NCBI GenBank assembly: GCA_023634235.1
Contig: JAMKCF010000002.1
Span: forward strand, 1,141,001 to 1,205,000
DNA from: Pisaster brevispinus
Taxonomy: Eukaryota > Echinodermata > Asteroidea > Forcipulatida > Asteriidae
Reading direction: 5' to 3'
DNA length: 64,000 bases
Shown here: positions 11,433 to 22,796 of the stretch, piece by piece
Layout: the number at the start of each line of letters is the position of its first letter
Position numbering within the stretch: the stretch's first letter is position 1
The notes under the pieces: generated by a model
Told to the model about the DNA's origin: nothing
Databases searched by the model: none
The model's input: the letters and a program-made list of their open reading frames with translations, nothing else
Translations under genes and position numbers: made by a program

Positions 11433-14040
11433 TATGGAGTCGTGTCATAACTCCATTTGAATAAAGTGAGTTTTTTATATACGCCAACTCGTAGTCATGT
11501 TTTCTATCAGTGTCAAATGTCACAACCGGTAAATAAGACGCTACTACCTCCTCATTTTGACATCCCAAAACGGCGATTTTAATTGACAATTAAATTTACC
11601 AGCCAACACCACGGGTTTCTGATTTCCACCACCATATCCGCCCTCTCCCCCATTTCCACCCGCACTCTATTCAATGATCTGTTCGGAACAAAATGCATTC
11701 ATTGTCTCCGAAATGTACTGCGTCATTTTCACACCTCACACTAATGAAAACAGTCATCATCTCGCCTGGCTCTCTGCAAACTTTAATTAAATGTTGTTTG
11801 ATAATTAACGAACGTATGTGTTTATACAATTATGAAGAAAACAAAAAAGGGTTATGACAAAAAGGGAAAAAACAGGTTTTTACTTTACACTGACGCCTCA
11901 AGAGTATGGAGTTCAACGTACTGAATGAGCGTGGAAGGCAAATAACAAACAGCATGCTGAGCAAGTTTAGTCAGTGAGATTTAATAAAAGTGGGAGGTGT
12001 GCTATGTACACAACATGTCGAAAAGGCACGTCTACTACGCTGCCATTTGCTTTGTGCACATTTTGTAATAACCATTTTTTTTTATGTGGGTAGACGCGCA
12101 AAACACGGCATTCAACCATGTGGTCCTCAAATTATTGAGAGTCTAACTTATTTAAAACACCAATATGACTAGTTTGTTCTTCTTTGTTGTCGTCTACTTC
12201 GTTCTCTGCCCTTTTTCTACCTCTATTTTGTGAACACCTGTTTCGCGGGTACCTAGACAAGAATTGAGAAATAAGTTTGGATTCCAAAAGCAAGTTGTCT
12301 CAATAAATATGGAGCCTTTGAATGTTATAGATGTAATACTTTAATTGATGTAGCAATTAATGTTTACAATTATTTGTGATTGTATCAGTAATAAGATGTG
12401 TTGGTGCTTAAAAATGTAGTCAGCGCATGACAATTCGATGTACCAACATCGAGTCGGGGATGATTGCCTGTTTTTGCTAGCAAAGTGTTTAGAAAAACTG
12501 CGTGCTCTTTGGGAAAAAAAACTGTTTGGGCCAATTTTTTACAATGTACACACTGACCAAAGAAGTTAGGGTGCTGTGCAACTCGTTGATAATTCTCGAA
12601 TTATTAGATATTTTAGATGTGTCACTCCAAACAACAGTTTGCAAACTACAGACAATAGAGCAGCACTGTGGCAAAAGAAATGTCTTCAGTTTCATCCACA
12701 GGCTCTTGCACACTTTGTGCCTGTTCACCTACGACACCTCTGTTCCCCAGTGCAGGCACGTGATATCACAAGTCACACCATCCAGACAGCTTTTGTTTCT
12801 TCTTGTGAAAGAGATCCAGCGCTCATTTATCGTATAATTCAATTATCACAGCACGCTGCATAGTCCACTTCATTATCAAACAAACAGGAGACAGAAGATA
12901 ACATACTGCATCATTTGATTGAACTAAAATACACTTCAGTCTCGTTTTCTTTTATCCAGATGAGTAAATAGAGATGTCTGTAAGGTCTGAACTTCAGAAC
13001 CTTGAAGAGCCGTGTGTTAAGAAATCTCTAGTCCAATACCTGCAGCCAGAGGATGACCGCATCGACCTGTTTGGCTTTCATTAGCCGCCGCCCCCTACCT
13101 CACGCGGAGTAATATTTAACAGCTCCTTGTGGATGGACTTCGTTCAGTCACAATCCATTCCTTAATTAATACGCTGTCCATCCATCCACAAATGTAGGGC
13201 GAGACGAGACAATGCTGACAAAGATAGATGGCGTTTTTCCCGCATAGTATGGTTGCCCCGCATCTCAAACTCATTCTGGGATGTCCAACTCTTGAGCCTA
13301 TAAATCCGCACCTTGCATTAGCCGGCAGTGTGTCTACACAACAAACGGGCAACCCTAAAGCAATGTATCAACGAGTCACGCTTGCTCTTAATGGTCTGCC
13401 TTCAAACCATAGAGAAAGGACCTTCCTCGTTGTTTGTGTATCTTGCTTTGTGGTTACAAGGATGCAGTTAAAAACATACTCTCAAGAGTTACAAAGGAAT
13501 TCCACTTAATGTCCTCAGACTTCCCCTATGCTCTTTTAAATAATACATTTCTCTTCTTATCTTATGAACAGAACCTTTATTTGTTGTTATTATTTGTTAA
13601 TACAATTGATCGGAGCCTCCCCACAAGGTTGTCTTTCTTTAACTGGTGCCCAACAGCAGAATTCTAAAGAAGAACAACGGAACATCATAAAAGAACTGCA
13701 GCGGCAGTATCCCCCTCCCCCTTAACAACTTCCTTTATTCGGATATGTGTTCTTAAGCCCACTATGAGCCTTGAGTCTAACAGACAAAGGGAAGATGTAA
13801 AGCTTGTGCACGGTGTGTGACATTAAAACAAACTAACAAACAAACAAACAAAACCAAAAACTAGTTTACAGTGACGGCCATGCGAATCAAATCACTCATT
13901 GCAGAAAATGTTAGTTTTGAGAAGAACTGATGTTGAGATATTGGTTCGGTCTCGACGTTTCACTCCTGATTGTTTTCAGGAGAACACTTGAGGTTTCTTC
14001 CATAAGACACGAAGGAAAATTCAATTGCACATTGTTTGTG
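11433..14040. other. Non-coding, small inverted repeat only
   Basis: Holds a short inverted repeat (GTGGATGGAC at 13129-13138 against GTCCATCCATCCAC near 13175-13189) and an (AAAC)n patch at about 13828-13852. Frames of up to 111 codons at 12502-12863 show no recognisable protein features. Confidence 0.4.
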
Positions 14041-14044
14041 AGCT

Positions 14045-14169
14045 GAGAAAAAGAATACAAAAAAAATTCATTTTGGGGTTGAACAAAGGGGAAAATACTT
14101 CAGCGGGACTTGAACCTGTGGACACCAGATTAACGTGCTGGCGCTCTACCAACTGAGCTATCTAGCCCT
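14045..14169 (-). mobile_element. tRNA-derived SINE (fragment or short copy)
   Basis: Read on the minus strand, the segment starts GGGCTAGATAGCTCAGTTGG, with an A-box-like TAGCTCAGTTGGTAGA (complement of 14145-14160). It continues through GCGCCAGCACGTTAATCTGG to a B-box-like GGTTCAAGTCCCGC (complement of 14103-14116), then an unrelated tail ending in T/A-rich sequence near 14050. The 5' GGGCTAG has no complementary acceptor 3' strand and the anticodon loop is irregular. It is therefore a tRNA-derived retroposon and not a working tRNA gene. Confidence 0.75.
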
Positions 14170-14919
14170 AATCTTGACAGCCTTCCTTATTTTGTCAAAA
14201 ACTTTTTTAGGGGTGACATTCAAAAGCCATTCAACCTGTAACTGTCGTCTAGCAGGGGATCCCACCAAAGTTTACAATATCATTTTTCTGAGTCAATTTG
14301 TATTTCTTCAGCCCCAAATTACTTAAACCTTACCCGGTCAGTTTCCCCTGTGTTTTACTATACATATTATTTTTGTATAAAAAAAATATATCTTCCTCGG
14401 TAACACTAGAACTTTAATTGCTTCAATTTAGAGTTGATCGCCGTTCTTTGCCTTTCGGTTATTTTCCCCCAATACAATCTAAGACTATATCCGCACTGGA
14501 TAACTTTAACACATCATGTCCTTCCTGGTAATTAATTGCACTTGATGAAACCCAATCTAGTATCTTCGGTTGGTCATCATTGAGTATTGCCCTTGGCCCA
14601 TATATAATTAACAGCTCGCAATCAAACCAAAGACGGTGCGGGTCTTTTTTCTTTCTTTTTTTCGTCTTTTTTTTTTTCATTTTTCGATGACACTGCGGCA
14701 ATTTTCTCCAGGGAGTGTGTAAAGAAATTCCCTCGGCTAATCACTAATTGTCTCGCTACTAAACAAACAGTGTCAACGCTGATGAGCGCAATATCAATGG
14801 CGGTAGGTTATTTTACGGGTCATCTCGTCCGTACCCGTCGGCTTGCTGCTTCGAATTAGAATCACTTCGCGAATGAGTCTAGACGCTGGAAAACACATTG
14901 CTTTTTGTCTCAATAGACC
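14170..14919. other. Non-coding, nothing recognised
   Basis: T-rich tract about 14644-14682; no gene recognised. Confidence 0.4.
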
Positions 14920-14929
14920 TTACGCATTG

Positions 14930-14954
14930 TGACGTCATCAAATCGCCATCTTGG
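14930..14954. promoter_or_regulatory. CRE plus YY1-like composite
   Basis: A perfect TGACGTCA at 14930-14937 is followed by GCCATCTTGGA (about 14945-14955), which matches the YY1 consensus core. The surrounding phrase looks like part of a dispersed repeat. Related CCATCTT/AAGATGG motifs occur inverted at 18162 and 18410. Confidence 0.3.
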
Positions 14955-14979
14955 AAGTGAATCTATGAAAAAAAATAGC

Positions 14980-15185
14980 ATTTTAAAGTTCTTCCAGGTC
15001 AGATTTCACCCGGAATTTGTGTCATATGACCCAAAAGTGATAAAATCTGAAGTAAAATCCGAGTAAAATCCACTTTAAAATCTATTTTAAAATCTATTTC
15101 CGGGTCAACCCGACCCAGATATAAGTCAAACCTCCCGGGACCTGGATTCCGGTTCAATTCAGACCCGGGAGTGTTTAGGGTGTGG
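14980..15185. mobile_element. GGGTCA-family MITE, diverged copy
   Basis: It starts around AAAGTTCTTCCAGGTCAG and ends CAGACCCGGGAGTGTTTAGGGTGTG, which is a degraded form of the ...GACCCGGAAGTTTTTAGAGTGTA end seen intact at 53824. Internal ACCCGG, CCGGGTCAACC and CCCGGGACCTGGATTCCGG blocks are typical of the family. Confidence 0.6.
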
Positions 15186-15402
15186 ACAAAAACGTACAGG
15201 ATCAGCCAATGAGCGCTACCTTCTTTTCACCTCCAACAGAGGGCGCCCCATACTCAAGTGACGTCATGTTCATCAGGTCAATTCACTTTGCAATTCAAAA
15301 ACCTTGCTGGACTCGCAGAACGGAGTTCAAATATTCCTGCAGCAGTTGGTCCAATCGCAAATTGGCAATGGTCACTTGGGGGAAATTGCGTTTCGCTACT
15401 TT

Positions 15403-17146
15403 TATGAGCCACTCATGAGAGTAGAATACCCAGGCAGAAATAAATGCAGGACAACTGACGCTAAAATGGTACTTTGCAGTACTTTTAGTCACCATGCATG
15501 AGAGAAGAATACCCAGGCAGAAATAAATGCAGGACAACTGACGCTAAAATGGTACTTTGCAGTACTTTTAGTCACCATGCATGAGAGAAGAATACCCAGG
15601 CAGAAATAAATGCAGTACAACTGACGCTAAAATGGTACTTTGCAGTACTTTTAGTCACCATGCATGAGAGAAGAATACCCAGGCAGAAATAAATGCAGGA
15701 CAACTGACGCTACGATGGTACTTTGCAGTACTTTTAGTCACCATGCATGAGAGAAGAATACCCAGGCAGAAATAAATGCAGGACAACTGACGCTAAAATG
15801 GTACTTTGCAGTACTTTTAGTCACCATGCATGAGAGAAGAATACCCAGGCAGAAATAAATGCAGGACAACTGACGCTAAAATGGTACTTTGCAGTACTTT
15901 TAGTCACCATGCATGAGAGAAGAATACCCAGGCAGAAATAAATGCAGGACAACTGACGCTAAAATGGTACTTTGCAGTACTTTTAGTCACCATGCATGAG
16001 AGAAGAATACCCAGGCAGAAATAAATGCAGGACAACTGACGCTAAAATGGTACTTTGCAGTACTTTTAGTCACCATGCATGAGAGAAGAATACCCAGGCA
16101 GAAATAAATGCAGGACAACTGACGCTAAAATGGTACTTTGCAGTACTTTTAGTCACCATGCATGAGAGAAGAATACCCAGGCAGAAATAAATGCAGGACA
16201 ACTGACGCTAAAATGGTACTTTGCAGTACTTTTAGTCACCATGCATGAGAGAAGAATACCCAGGCAGAAATAAATGCAGGACAACTGACGCTAAAATGGT
16301 ACTTTGCAGTACTTTTAGTCACCATGCATGAGAGAAGAATACCCAGGCAGAAATAAATGCAGGACAACTGACGCTAAAATGGTACTTTGCAGTACTTTTA
16401 GTCACCATGCATGAGAGAAGAATACCCAGGCAGAAATAAATGCAGGACAACTGACGCTAAAATGGTACTTTGCAGTACTTTTAGTCACCATGCATGAGAG
16501 AAGAATACCCAGGCAGAAATAAATGCAGGACAACTGACGCTACGATGGTACTTTGCAGTACTTTTAGTCACCATGCATGAGAGAAGAATACCCAGGCAGA
16601 AATAAATGCAGTACAACTGACGCTAAAATGGTACTTTGCAGTACTTTTAGTCACCATGCATGAGAGAAGAATACCCAGGCAGAAATAAATGCAGGACAAC
16701 TGACGCTAAAATGGTACTTTGCAGTACTTTTAGTCACCATGCATGAGAGAAGAATACCCAGGCAGAAATAAATGCAGTACAACTGACGCTACGATGGTAC
16801 TTTGCAGTACTTTTAGTCACCATGCATGAGAGAAGAATACCCATCAGGCGGAAATAAATGCAGGACAACTGACGCTAAAATGGTACTTTGCAGTACTTTT
16901 AGTCACCATGCATGAGAGAAGAATACCCAGGCAGAAATAAATGCAGGACAACTGACGCTAAAATGGTACTTTGCAGTACTTTTAGTCACCATGCATGAGA
17001 GAAGAATACCCAGGCAGAAATAAATGCAGTACAACTGACGCTACGATGGTACTTTGCAGTACTTTTAGTCACCATGCATGAGAGTAGTATACCCATCAGG
17101 CGGAAATAAATGCAGTACAACTGACGCTAAAATGGTACTTTGCAGA
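15403..17146. repeat. 83-bp satellite array, ~21 units
   Basis: The unit runs from GAGAGAAGAATACCCAGGCA through AAATAAATGCAGGACAACTG and ACGCTAAAATGGTACTTTGC to AGTACTTTTAGTCACCATGC with final AT. Consecutive ATGCATGAG sites are exactly 83 bp apart (for example 15491 and 15574). Variants alternate GCAGGACAAC/GCAGTACAAC and TAAAATGG/TACGATGG. Two late units carry CCCATCAGGCGG, a 3-bp insertion (about 16842 and 17090). The 83-bp period is not a multiple of three, so the array is not coding. The first unit (ATGAGCCACTCATGAGAGTAG) is diverged and the last is cut at TTTGCAG. Confidence 0.97.
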
Positions 17147-17394
17147 TCAGAATGTGTGCTTAGATCAGATTTGACCTCAACCGAAAAGGGTCCCACAGTC
17201 CTGGTCATAAATCGTTGGGCCTCCCGCGGCCCTCACTGCATGGTTTGTAAGGGCATACCCATCGGTTTGTGGAAGCTCGTCGCTGTGCCGGGATTTCGAT
17301 CCGACACTACGTGATAAATGCATGTTTGTGATACCCATGACCAGAAGTCCCGGCACCGTACCCCAACCCTAACATCCGAGCCCCTCGCTAACCG

Positions 17395-17422
17395 CCCCCC
17401 CCCCCCCCCACACACACACACC
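17395..17422. repeat. C-run plus (CA)n
   Basis: An uninterrupted C-run at about 17395-17409 is directly followed by CACACACACAC. Confidence 0.9.
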
Positions 17423-17977
17423 CACCATAACACTTCTTTTCCGTCTCGCATAGTCTTCAGACCATGCAGAACATTTCGTGAAATAGAATCATATTGACAA
17501 ATGACTCTACAGTGTAGCCATTAAGACCGCTAATGTGTGCATTCGTATGCGAGACACCCGTTCGCTTTGATAAACCTCTCAGTTTGCTCGAGAAATGTAA
17601 TTACTGTCCCTGCTTGGCAAACATTAAACATAACGGCACCAGACATGCAAAATAAATATTGAACATAACTTACAAAATTGACTGTTTAGTTTGGCCTCCG
17701 TTAATATTGTCTTTTGTTTTGGGGAAGTGTTTGTCTCTTCCGAAATGCAAATAGAAGCGTTTGATATAAGCCCAATGGTGGATTATCTGGAATAACACTC
17801 TAAAAAAAATATTAAAAAACTCTCGGGGCAAGAATTGACACGGAATTCAAGTCACAGAGAGGCCTGGCCCGATTCCGGGTCAGGCTTGCCTGGTTCCTGT
17901 TCAGACTGACCCGCGAAGTAATACAAAAAAATGTGGGATTCTTATCTCGGAGTCTGAGTCAACTTGACCCATTTCTT

Positions 17978-17990
17978 GGTCATTTTGACC
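17978..17990. promoter_or_regulatory. Palindromic GGTCA-n3-TGACC (oestrogen-response-element-like)
   Basis: The sequence GGTCATTTTGACC is a perfect inverted repeat of nuclear-receptor half-sites with a 3-bp spacer, inside the MITE at 17793. The match is exact for the 13-bp core of an ERE-type site. Binding is not implied. Confidence 0.3.
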
Positions 17991-18285
17991 CGGCTAACCC
18001 AGAAGGTAGTTTTAAAATGTTCGGATTTGCGAGTCAGTATAAACAATATCTGGGTCATTTGACATATTCTGGCTCATCTGGACCCACAAAATTGGTCATG
18101 CCCAACGTGAGCCGGATCTGTGTCAATCCTGACCTGGAAACGTATGTTTACCATAGTGCGGCCATCTTAATTTTTCTCAAATCAAAACATTGTAACCAAA
18201 GCAAGGCTGGAAGAAAACTGATCTGGTTCCTTTCTTGTGCAATCAATGTTACCATTCATCCTTGCTATTGGATAAAAGGAACACA

Positions 18286-18405
18286 ACCAAGATAAGACAT
18301 AAGACATAAGAAACTTTATTACTCTCCTAAAAGAAGAAATTACATTGCTCGCACAAGTTTAAAAACACTACAAAGATCAACAAGTTAAAAAGTTACCAAA
18401 GGCAG
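18286..18405 (-). mobile_element. 3' tail of a non-LTR retroelement
   Basis: An ATAAGACATAAGACATAAGA micro-repeat borders AACTTTATTACTCTCCTAAA and AAATTACATTG. On the minus strand this reads as a 3' end finishing in a short simple repeat (TCTTATG)n, as several LINE clades do. No coding part is present. Confidence 0.45.
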
Positions 18406-18452
18406 ATAACAAGATGGCGGTAGCATGGTAAAGGTATGTTTTTAGAGTGTAC

Positions 18453-19854
18453 TTTTTTGCAATCTTTGACGTAATGGGGCATCGTTAGTTTACCAGTGAG
18501 GGTCGCCGCATTATTCTCTACCATAGTTTACTCTGTGAGACATAGTAAAACAATTTTTCAAACCCAAGAACATGTTGAACTAATATAACAAACAGCTCTT
18601 AAAATGTTCTTGATTCAAGTGTGTTTTTGTCTTCCGATGATTGCAAAATAACCCATCTAGCAACTCTGTAAGATCAATGCAATTATTGTATCTCCTTACA
18701 ATAATTTTACTTTTTAAATACGAAAACAACGAGGACAAAGGAATGCAGAGCCAGGGGAAAATAAATAAATAAAACACTGCCATTAGGGATAAATAAAAGT
18801 CAAATAATCAATCATGTGTATTAACCCAATTCATCTGAGGTCATTACCACAATAAAACTTCGGTTGCACCATTTTCGGAGTCGGGTTCCCTCTTGTGTTT
18901 ATGACCGTGTCGTGAGCATTTTGGGTGATACACGCATGCGTAATCGGACTCTAACCACCTCTATACATGCAATCATTATTTTAACTCCCAACTCGGCAAA
19001 CAGGAGCCGCGCGTTGTATCAGTGCAAGGGGTGAACTATGCTTTGTTTTCCTTATTTGAAAATGTCACCAACGTTTACTGCGAGACCGAAAACAAATATC
19101 ACAAACAAAGGCAGCTTTATAAGTTATGGAATTCGTCAAAAAGTTTGCTTTATTGCAAACGCTCCGCACACACAAATTTCGAGCATTCATTTTTCTAAAC
19201 AAAACAACAAAAGGAAAAGGCAAAAGGGAAATACTGTGTGTCTGCCCTGAGAGGGTAGTTGGAGGTTTCCAATTTCATTCAACACCCCGTCTGCTCATTC
19301 ACCACAGAATTCCTGGCGGCTTGAAATTGTATTTGCATCATTATTGAGATGACTTCTTTTGGATCCATCCCTGAGAACGTTAGACGGTAAACATCGTCAG
19401 CGAGCAATCATCATCTACCAGTTACGGCATTCTCCCCCGAAAACGGAGCAATTCCACTCCACCTTGCCATGACATTCCTTATAAATGACGGAATTCCAGG
19501 GATAAAAGCCGTGCTAAATTACCGCAAATATCCCCTCCGTCTGGGGGGGGGGGTAGAGAGACGGCGAAGGAAATACACACTGAGGGCTTGACGGGAATCA
19601 TTCGATTATTTGTTCCGCAATCCGCGTCCATATTGACTTAAGTGGGGTCGGAAAATGACAAATTACGCTGCCGTATTGATCCTGGTATCAAGTTAGGTTT
19701 TTTTTGCCTCTAATGGGTGCACATGCACAGCAACGCATTAATCTTGGTAACAATAACCCCTTAAGGGGGAATTTTGCTCTCTTATTTGACGGCGATACCA
19801 GAATCTACGGTGGCTTTGAAATGACACCCAGTCGAGGGGGGAGAGGGGTTACCA
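18453..19854. other. Non-coding, nothing recognised
   Basis: Frames of up to about 73 codons overlap at 19038-19347 with no recognisable features. G-run at about 19540-19552. Confidence 0.4.
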
Positions 19855-19972
19855 ACAAAGTCACGACGCGGATTCGGGATCAAAGTTACTACAGAGCGGG
19901 TCCGGCTTCGCTGCAGACTCACATTCCGTGTCAATTCTGACCTGGATTCTGATCCAGAATCGGTCAGACTAA
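19855..19972. mobile_element. GGGTCA-family MITE fragment
   Basis: CGCGGATTCGGGATC, GCGGGTCCGGC, CCGTGTCAATTCTGACCTGG and GATCCAGAATCGGTCAG match the internal blocks of the family. Neither terminal inverted repeat is preserved. Confidence 0.45.
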
Positions 19973-20064
19973 ATATGCACGTGTGTCGTTCACTGGTCTT
20001 AATGATCATGTTGTGCAAGTCAAAATTATAAATAATAACACAACATTTTAAAAGCACCATCTAT

Positions 20065-20375
20065 CTATGACCAAACACATTCTGTGTCGCTGGAAAAAAA
20101 AATACAAAGTTAAAAAAGCATACAAGATTTGCACACCAACAAGAAACAAGTGGATAAACAGAAATTTAGAGTCAGTCATGAGCAATGTCTTTTGAGCAGT
20201 GTTTTAAAAATGTCCAGATATTCTGTAAGTCGGATATTTAATGGTAAAGAGTTCCGGAGTTTGGACGTAGATACTAAAGGGGCACAATCGCCATATGATA
20301 TGGTTGTTTAAGGGACAGTTAGAAGGAGTTTGTAGATCGAAGATTGCAACTTGGAGTATAGTTCTTTACAGACAT
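20065..20375. repeat. Dispersed retroelement-type relic, copy 1
   Basis: Shares long stretches with 43985-44335: TTTGCACAC(C/T)AACAA, AACAAGTGG(A/G)TAAAC, TAGAGTC(A/G)GTCAT, ATTCTGTA(A/G)(G/C)TCGGATATTT, AGATCGAAGATTGCAACTTG. The two copies are in the same orientation. Neither has an intact frame. Confidence 0.6.
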
Positions 20376-21149
20376 GTTGTGAATTATAATGATTCTAAGG
20401 GCAGCGACCACATCTTTTTCGTCTAAGCTCCCCAGACCATGTGAATTTCCACTTGTTAACTGCATTATCAGGTCAAATCCTCGACCAATCCTTTAGTCTA
20501 CTGTCACCACTGCCATAATACAACACCTGCAAAATGCCGGTAGAAAAGGTAAATCAATGAAGATGTCTGACCGATCATCCATCCACCACCGACACCTCAT
20601 CAGCAGACCACAACTGCACCCGTATGTCCGCCGGGTTCAGTGACCAAACAACCCGTAGTAGCCACTGACCTGAGGGTGAGTTTCAACAGTTTGCCCGTGA
20701 TTCTCTAAGCTGAAAATCGTCGGGGTCAATCAGTTCTTAGCCAGCAGACTGGCTTGATGAATGATTGAGGACAACTGTCTAATTCGAGTCAAAAAGGATC
20801 TCCGAACTCGAATCCAGAATTTAGAAACTGGGAAAAGAACACACCCCATTAAAGAGCGACTTTCTGATCACTTATTTGCTACGTCATTACATTGTGTTAG
20901 TTTTTATTTTTCAAGGAAAAGTAGGGTCTCCGGACCTGTCATGTTCCATGGTGCTAAGACATGCACTTCTACCAAACATCTTGATGAAAAAAAATAAGGG
21001 TGACAAAGAGGGATATGGAAATAATAATGATAGGAGTAACAAAGAAGGACACAGGGCAACAAATGAGGACCTAAAGAAATAAAAATAATGAGTGCAGGAT
21101 ATTATGTATATTATCAATTAGACCAATAAATCAAAGAAGTGGAGAGGGG
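20376..21149. other. Non-coding, possibly older retroelement sequence
   Basis: No intact gene. The AAATAATAATGATAGGAGTAAC region just upstream of the LINE remnant may belong to the same insertion, but I cannot show it. Confidence 0.3.
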
Positions 21150-21380
21150 TAGGTCACCTAGCAAGGAGGTATGACAACAGGTGGGCATGCAAAACAACCA
21201 ATTGGACTCCAAGACAAAACAGAAGATGGAGAGATGAACTAAGTACATAAAGGGGCATTGCTTGACAACAGACAGCTAAGGATAGAGTGAAATGGAAATA
21301 TTGTCAAGAGGCTTTCCTCTTGCAGCGGAGTGAACAAGGCAAGAAAAAAGTGGCCAAAAGCGTGGATCTAAATTGATATG
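21150..21380 (+). pseudogene. C-terminal remnant of a LINE reverse transcriptase ORF
   Basis: One frame through this stretch reads YDNRWACKTTNWTPRQNRRW, then RDEL, a stop, RGIA, a stop and QQTAKDRVKWKYCQEAFLLQ, ending in RSEQGKKK. The pattern W..DNRW..K...W.PR....RRWRD(E/D) followed by (W).Q.AKDR..WK...EAF..QR is the usual C-terminal tail of non-LTR retrotransposon reverse transcriptases. Two in-frame stops interrupt it (one a likely TGG to TGA change) and the upstream catalytic region is missing. It is a dead 5'-truncated insertion on the + strand. The clade cannot be assigned by eye. Confidence 0.7.
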
Positions 21381-21533
21381 AAAATAAGTCTTGGTCATAA
21401 ATCTTTAGAAGCATTCGGGAATAGCGTCTCAAAAAGAATCTTGCCAAACAAGTCCACCTTTAACTAAATGATCTGACAAAAGCGTGATACTAACGGCTTC
21501 GAACTGAATAACAGTTTTGATTCTTGGAAACCT

Positions 21534-21536
<3 letters not shown>

Positions 21537-21571
<35 letters not shown>
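21537..21571. repeat. Poly-T tract
   Basis: An uninterrupted T-run of about 35 bases at the end of a T-rich stretch. It could be the poly-A tail of a minus-strand retroposon, but no body was recognised beside it. Confidence 0.9.
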
Positions 21572-21573
<2 letters not shown>

Positions 21574-22370
21574 CCCTAAACACTATAAATCACGGGACAA
21601 ATTAAAATCAGTGGAGCAGAGTGATGGGGTGAATTGAAGATGCAAACTTTATGAAAGGAGCTGAGCCCGAACATGGCCTGGAGCCAGAGGCATGACGGCG
21701 TTCGCCACTCTAAGGTTTCATAATTTTAGATTGGACTCAGAAATGTGATCTATCGCCAAGGAAATGACTTGACTTTTTCATCTGTGCGTCCAAAAACCCG
21801 AGGTCCTTTTTTTATTGAATGAAAAGATGTGCTCCTGTTTTGTACAAAGACTTCGGGTCGAAGAGGTGGGCGGGGTGATGGGGAAAAAAAAACCTGTCAT
21901 CAAATCACCTTCTTTCATCTGGGAGCTCCTTTTGGGGCCGACACGTCCAGATAGATTGTCTTTCGAATAATGTGTTTTCGTTGGGCTTGCGGTTCAGATC
22001 TGGTTGGAACTGACTTCTCGAGTTTAAGACTCTGAATGCTGTAGGGGTTTTCGCTTACACACCCGCTGATCAGGTCTGTTGTGTAAAGCGTCCTTTATTA
22101 AAGTCGGCCCCGTGCTCTCAAATTCCGACCGACGAACAGAAAGAAAAGACAGACTTTGGTCAAAAGGTCCGTCATTCCTCTGATAAAACAAGGCACTTGG
22201 GCATTGCTGCTCGGTTTCTGGAACTTCAGACGTCAACGAAGTTTAGTAATCTCTAAGGTACAGCCTGTGATCTATACAAACATTTTTCCACCAGCCACAA
22301 TAGAACCTGAGAAGATGTGTCAGAAACAATCGGGGTGTTTCTAAAAATAAAATAATAACAATATCATCGG
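21572..22370. other. Non-coding, nothing recognised
   Basis: No recognisable gene. Short frames on both strands at 22024-22344 are unremarkable. Confidence 0.4.
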
Positions 22371-22384
22371 TTCCGAGTTCTATG

Positions 22385-22515
22385 CTCAAAAACAGAAAGT
22401 AGTTAAGCACACAAAAACAGGCTACCAGCAGAAACAGGCTACCAGCCAAAACAGCATGTAATGTATAAACGTTTATTTTGTCACTGGTTCCCTGCAAAAT
22501 TTGGTACTGGAAGTG
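22385..22515. mobile_element. Fragment related to the GGCCCAATTT fold-back MITE
   Basis: AAACAGGCTACCAGCC followed by AAAACAGCATGTAATGTAT and TTTTGTCACTGGTTCCCTGC parallels TATACCAGCCAAAACGCCAT...TTTTGTGACTGGTTTCCTGC at 51120-51175. AACAGGCTACCAGC is itself duplicated here. Confidence 0.5.
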
Positions 22516-22796
22516 GCATCTGAGTTGCTGGTATCCCGTTACATATTCAAAGTGATGACAGCTTGCAAATTGGAAGGTCGTTAAACTGAAAGAGCAGCTT
22601 GAACTTAAACGGCAACAAGTGTACAGTAAATCGCTACCGATATACTACCTGAAAAAAATCCTACTTTTAGTTTGTTGCCATCCCGAGAAAAGTTTTCAAA
22701 AGAAAAAAAAATAATACAATTTATAAAGACAAACGAGATGTCTTTTCCAAGTTACATAAAGTACTCGAGTTCGCAAATAAATTGTATACGTAAGCA

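Larger units (their letters stand above)
17793..18452. mobile_element. GGGTCA-family MITE interrupted by another insertion
   Basis: The left end AACACTCTAAAAA is at about 17793 and a matching TTTTTAGAGTGTAC end lies at about 18438-18451. The left half holds CCGATTCCGGGTCAGG, TGACCCATTTCTTGGTCA and GACCCGGC blocks. The right half holds a retroelement-type tail (18286-18405) between inverted TTTACCAT..CCATCTT and AAGATGG..ATGGTAAA arms (about 18149 and 18410). It is best read as nested insertions. The 120-codon frame at 17933-18295 is made of this repeat and is not a gene. Confidence 0.55.

Noticed and set aside
14099..14169. tRNA gene on the minus strand
   Set aside because: A-box and B-box are present but there is no matching acceptor stem and the anticodon loop is irregular. 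It is a SINE head.
15403..17146. Short-frame coding potential in the 83-bp array
   Set aside because: The period is not a multiple of three, so every frame is broken from unit to unit.
17933..18295. 120-codon + strand frame
   Set aside because: It lies inside a GGGTCA-family MITE and an adjoining retroelement tail.
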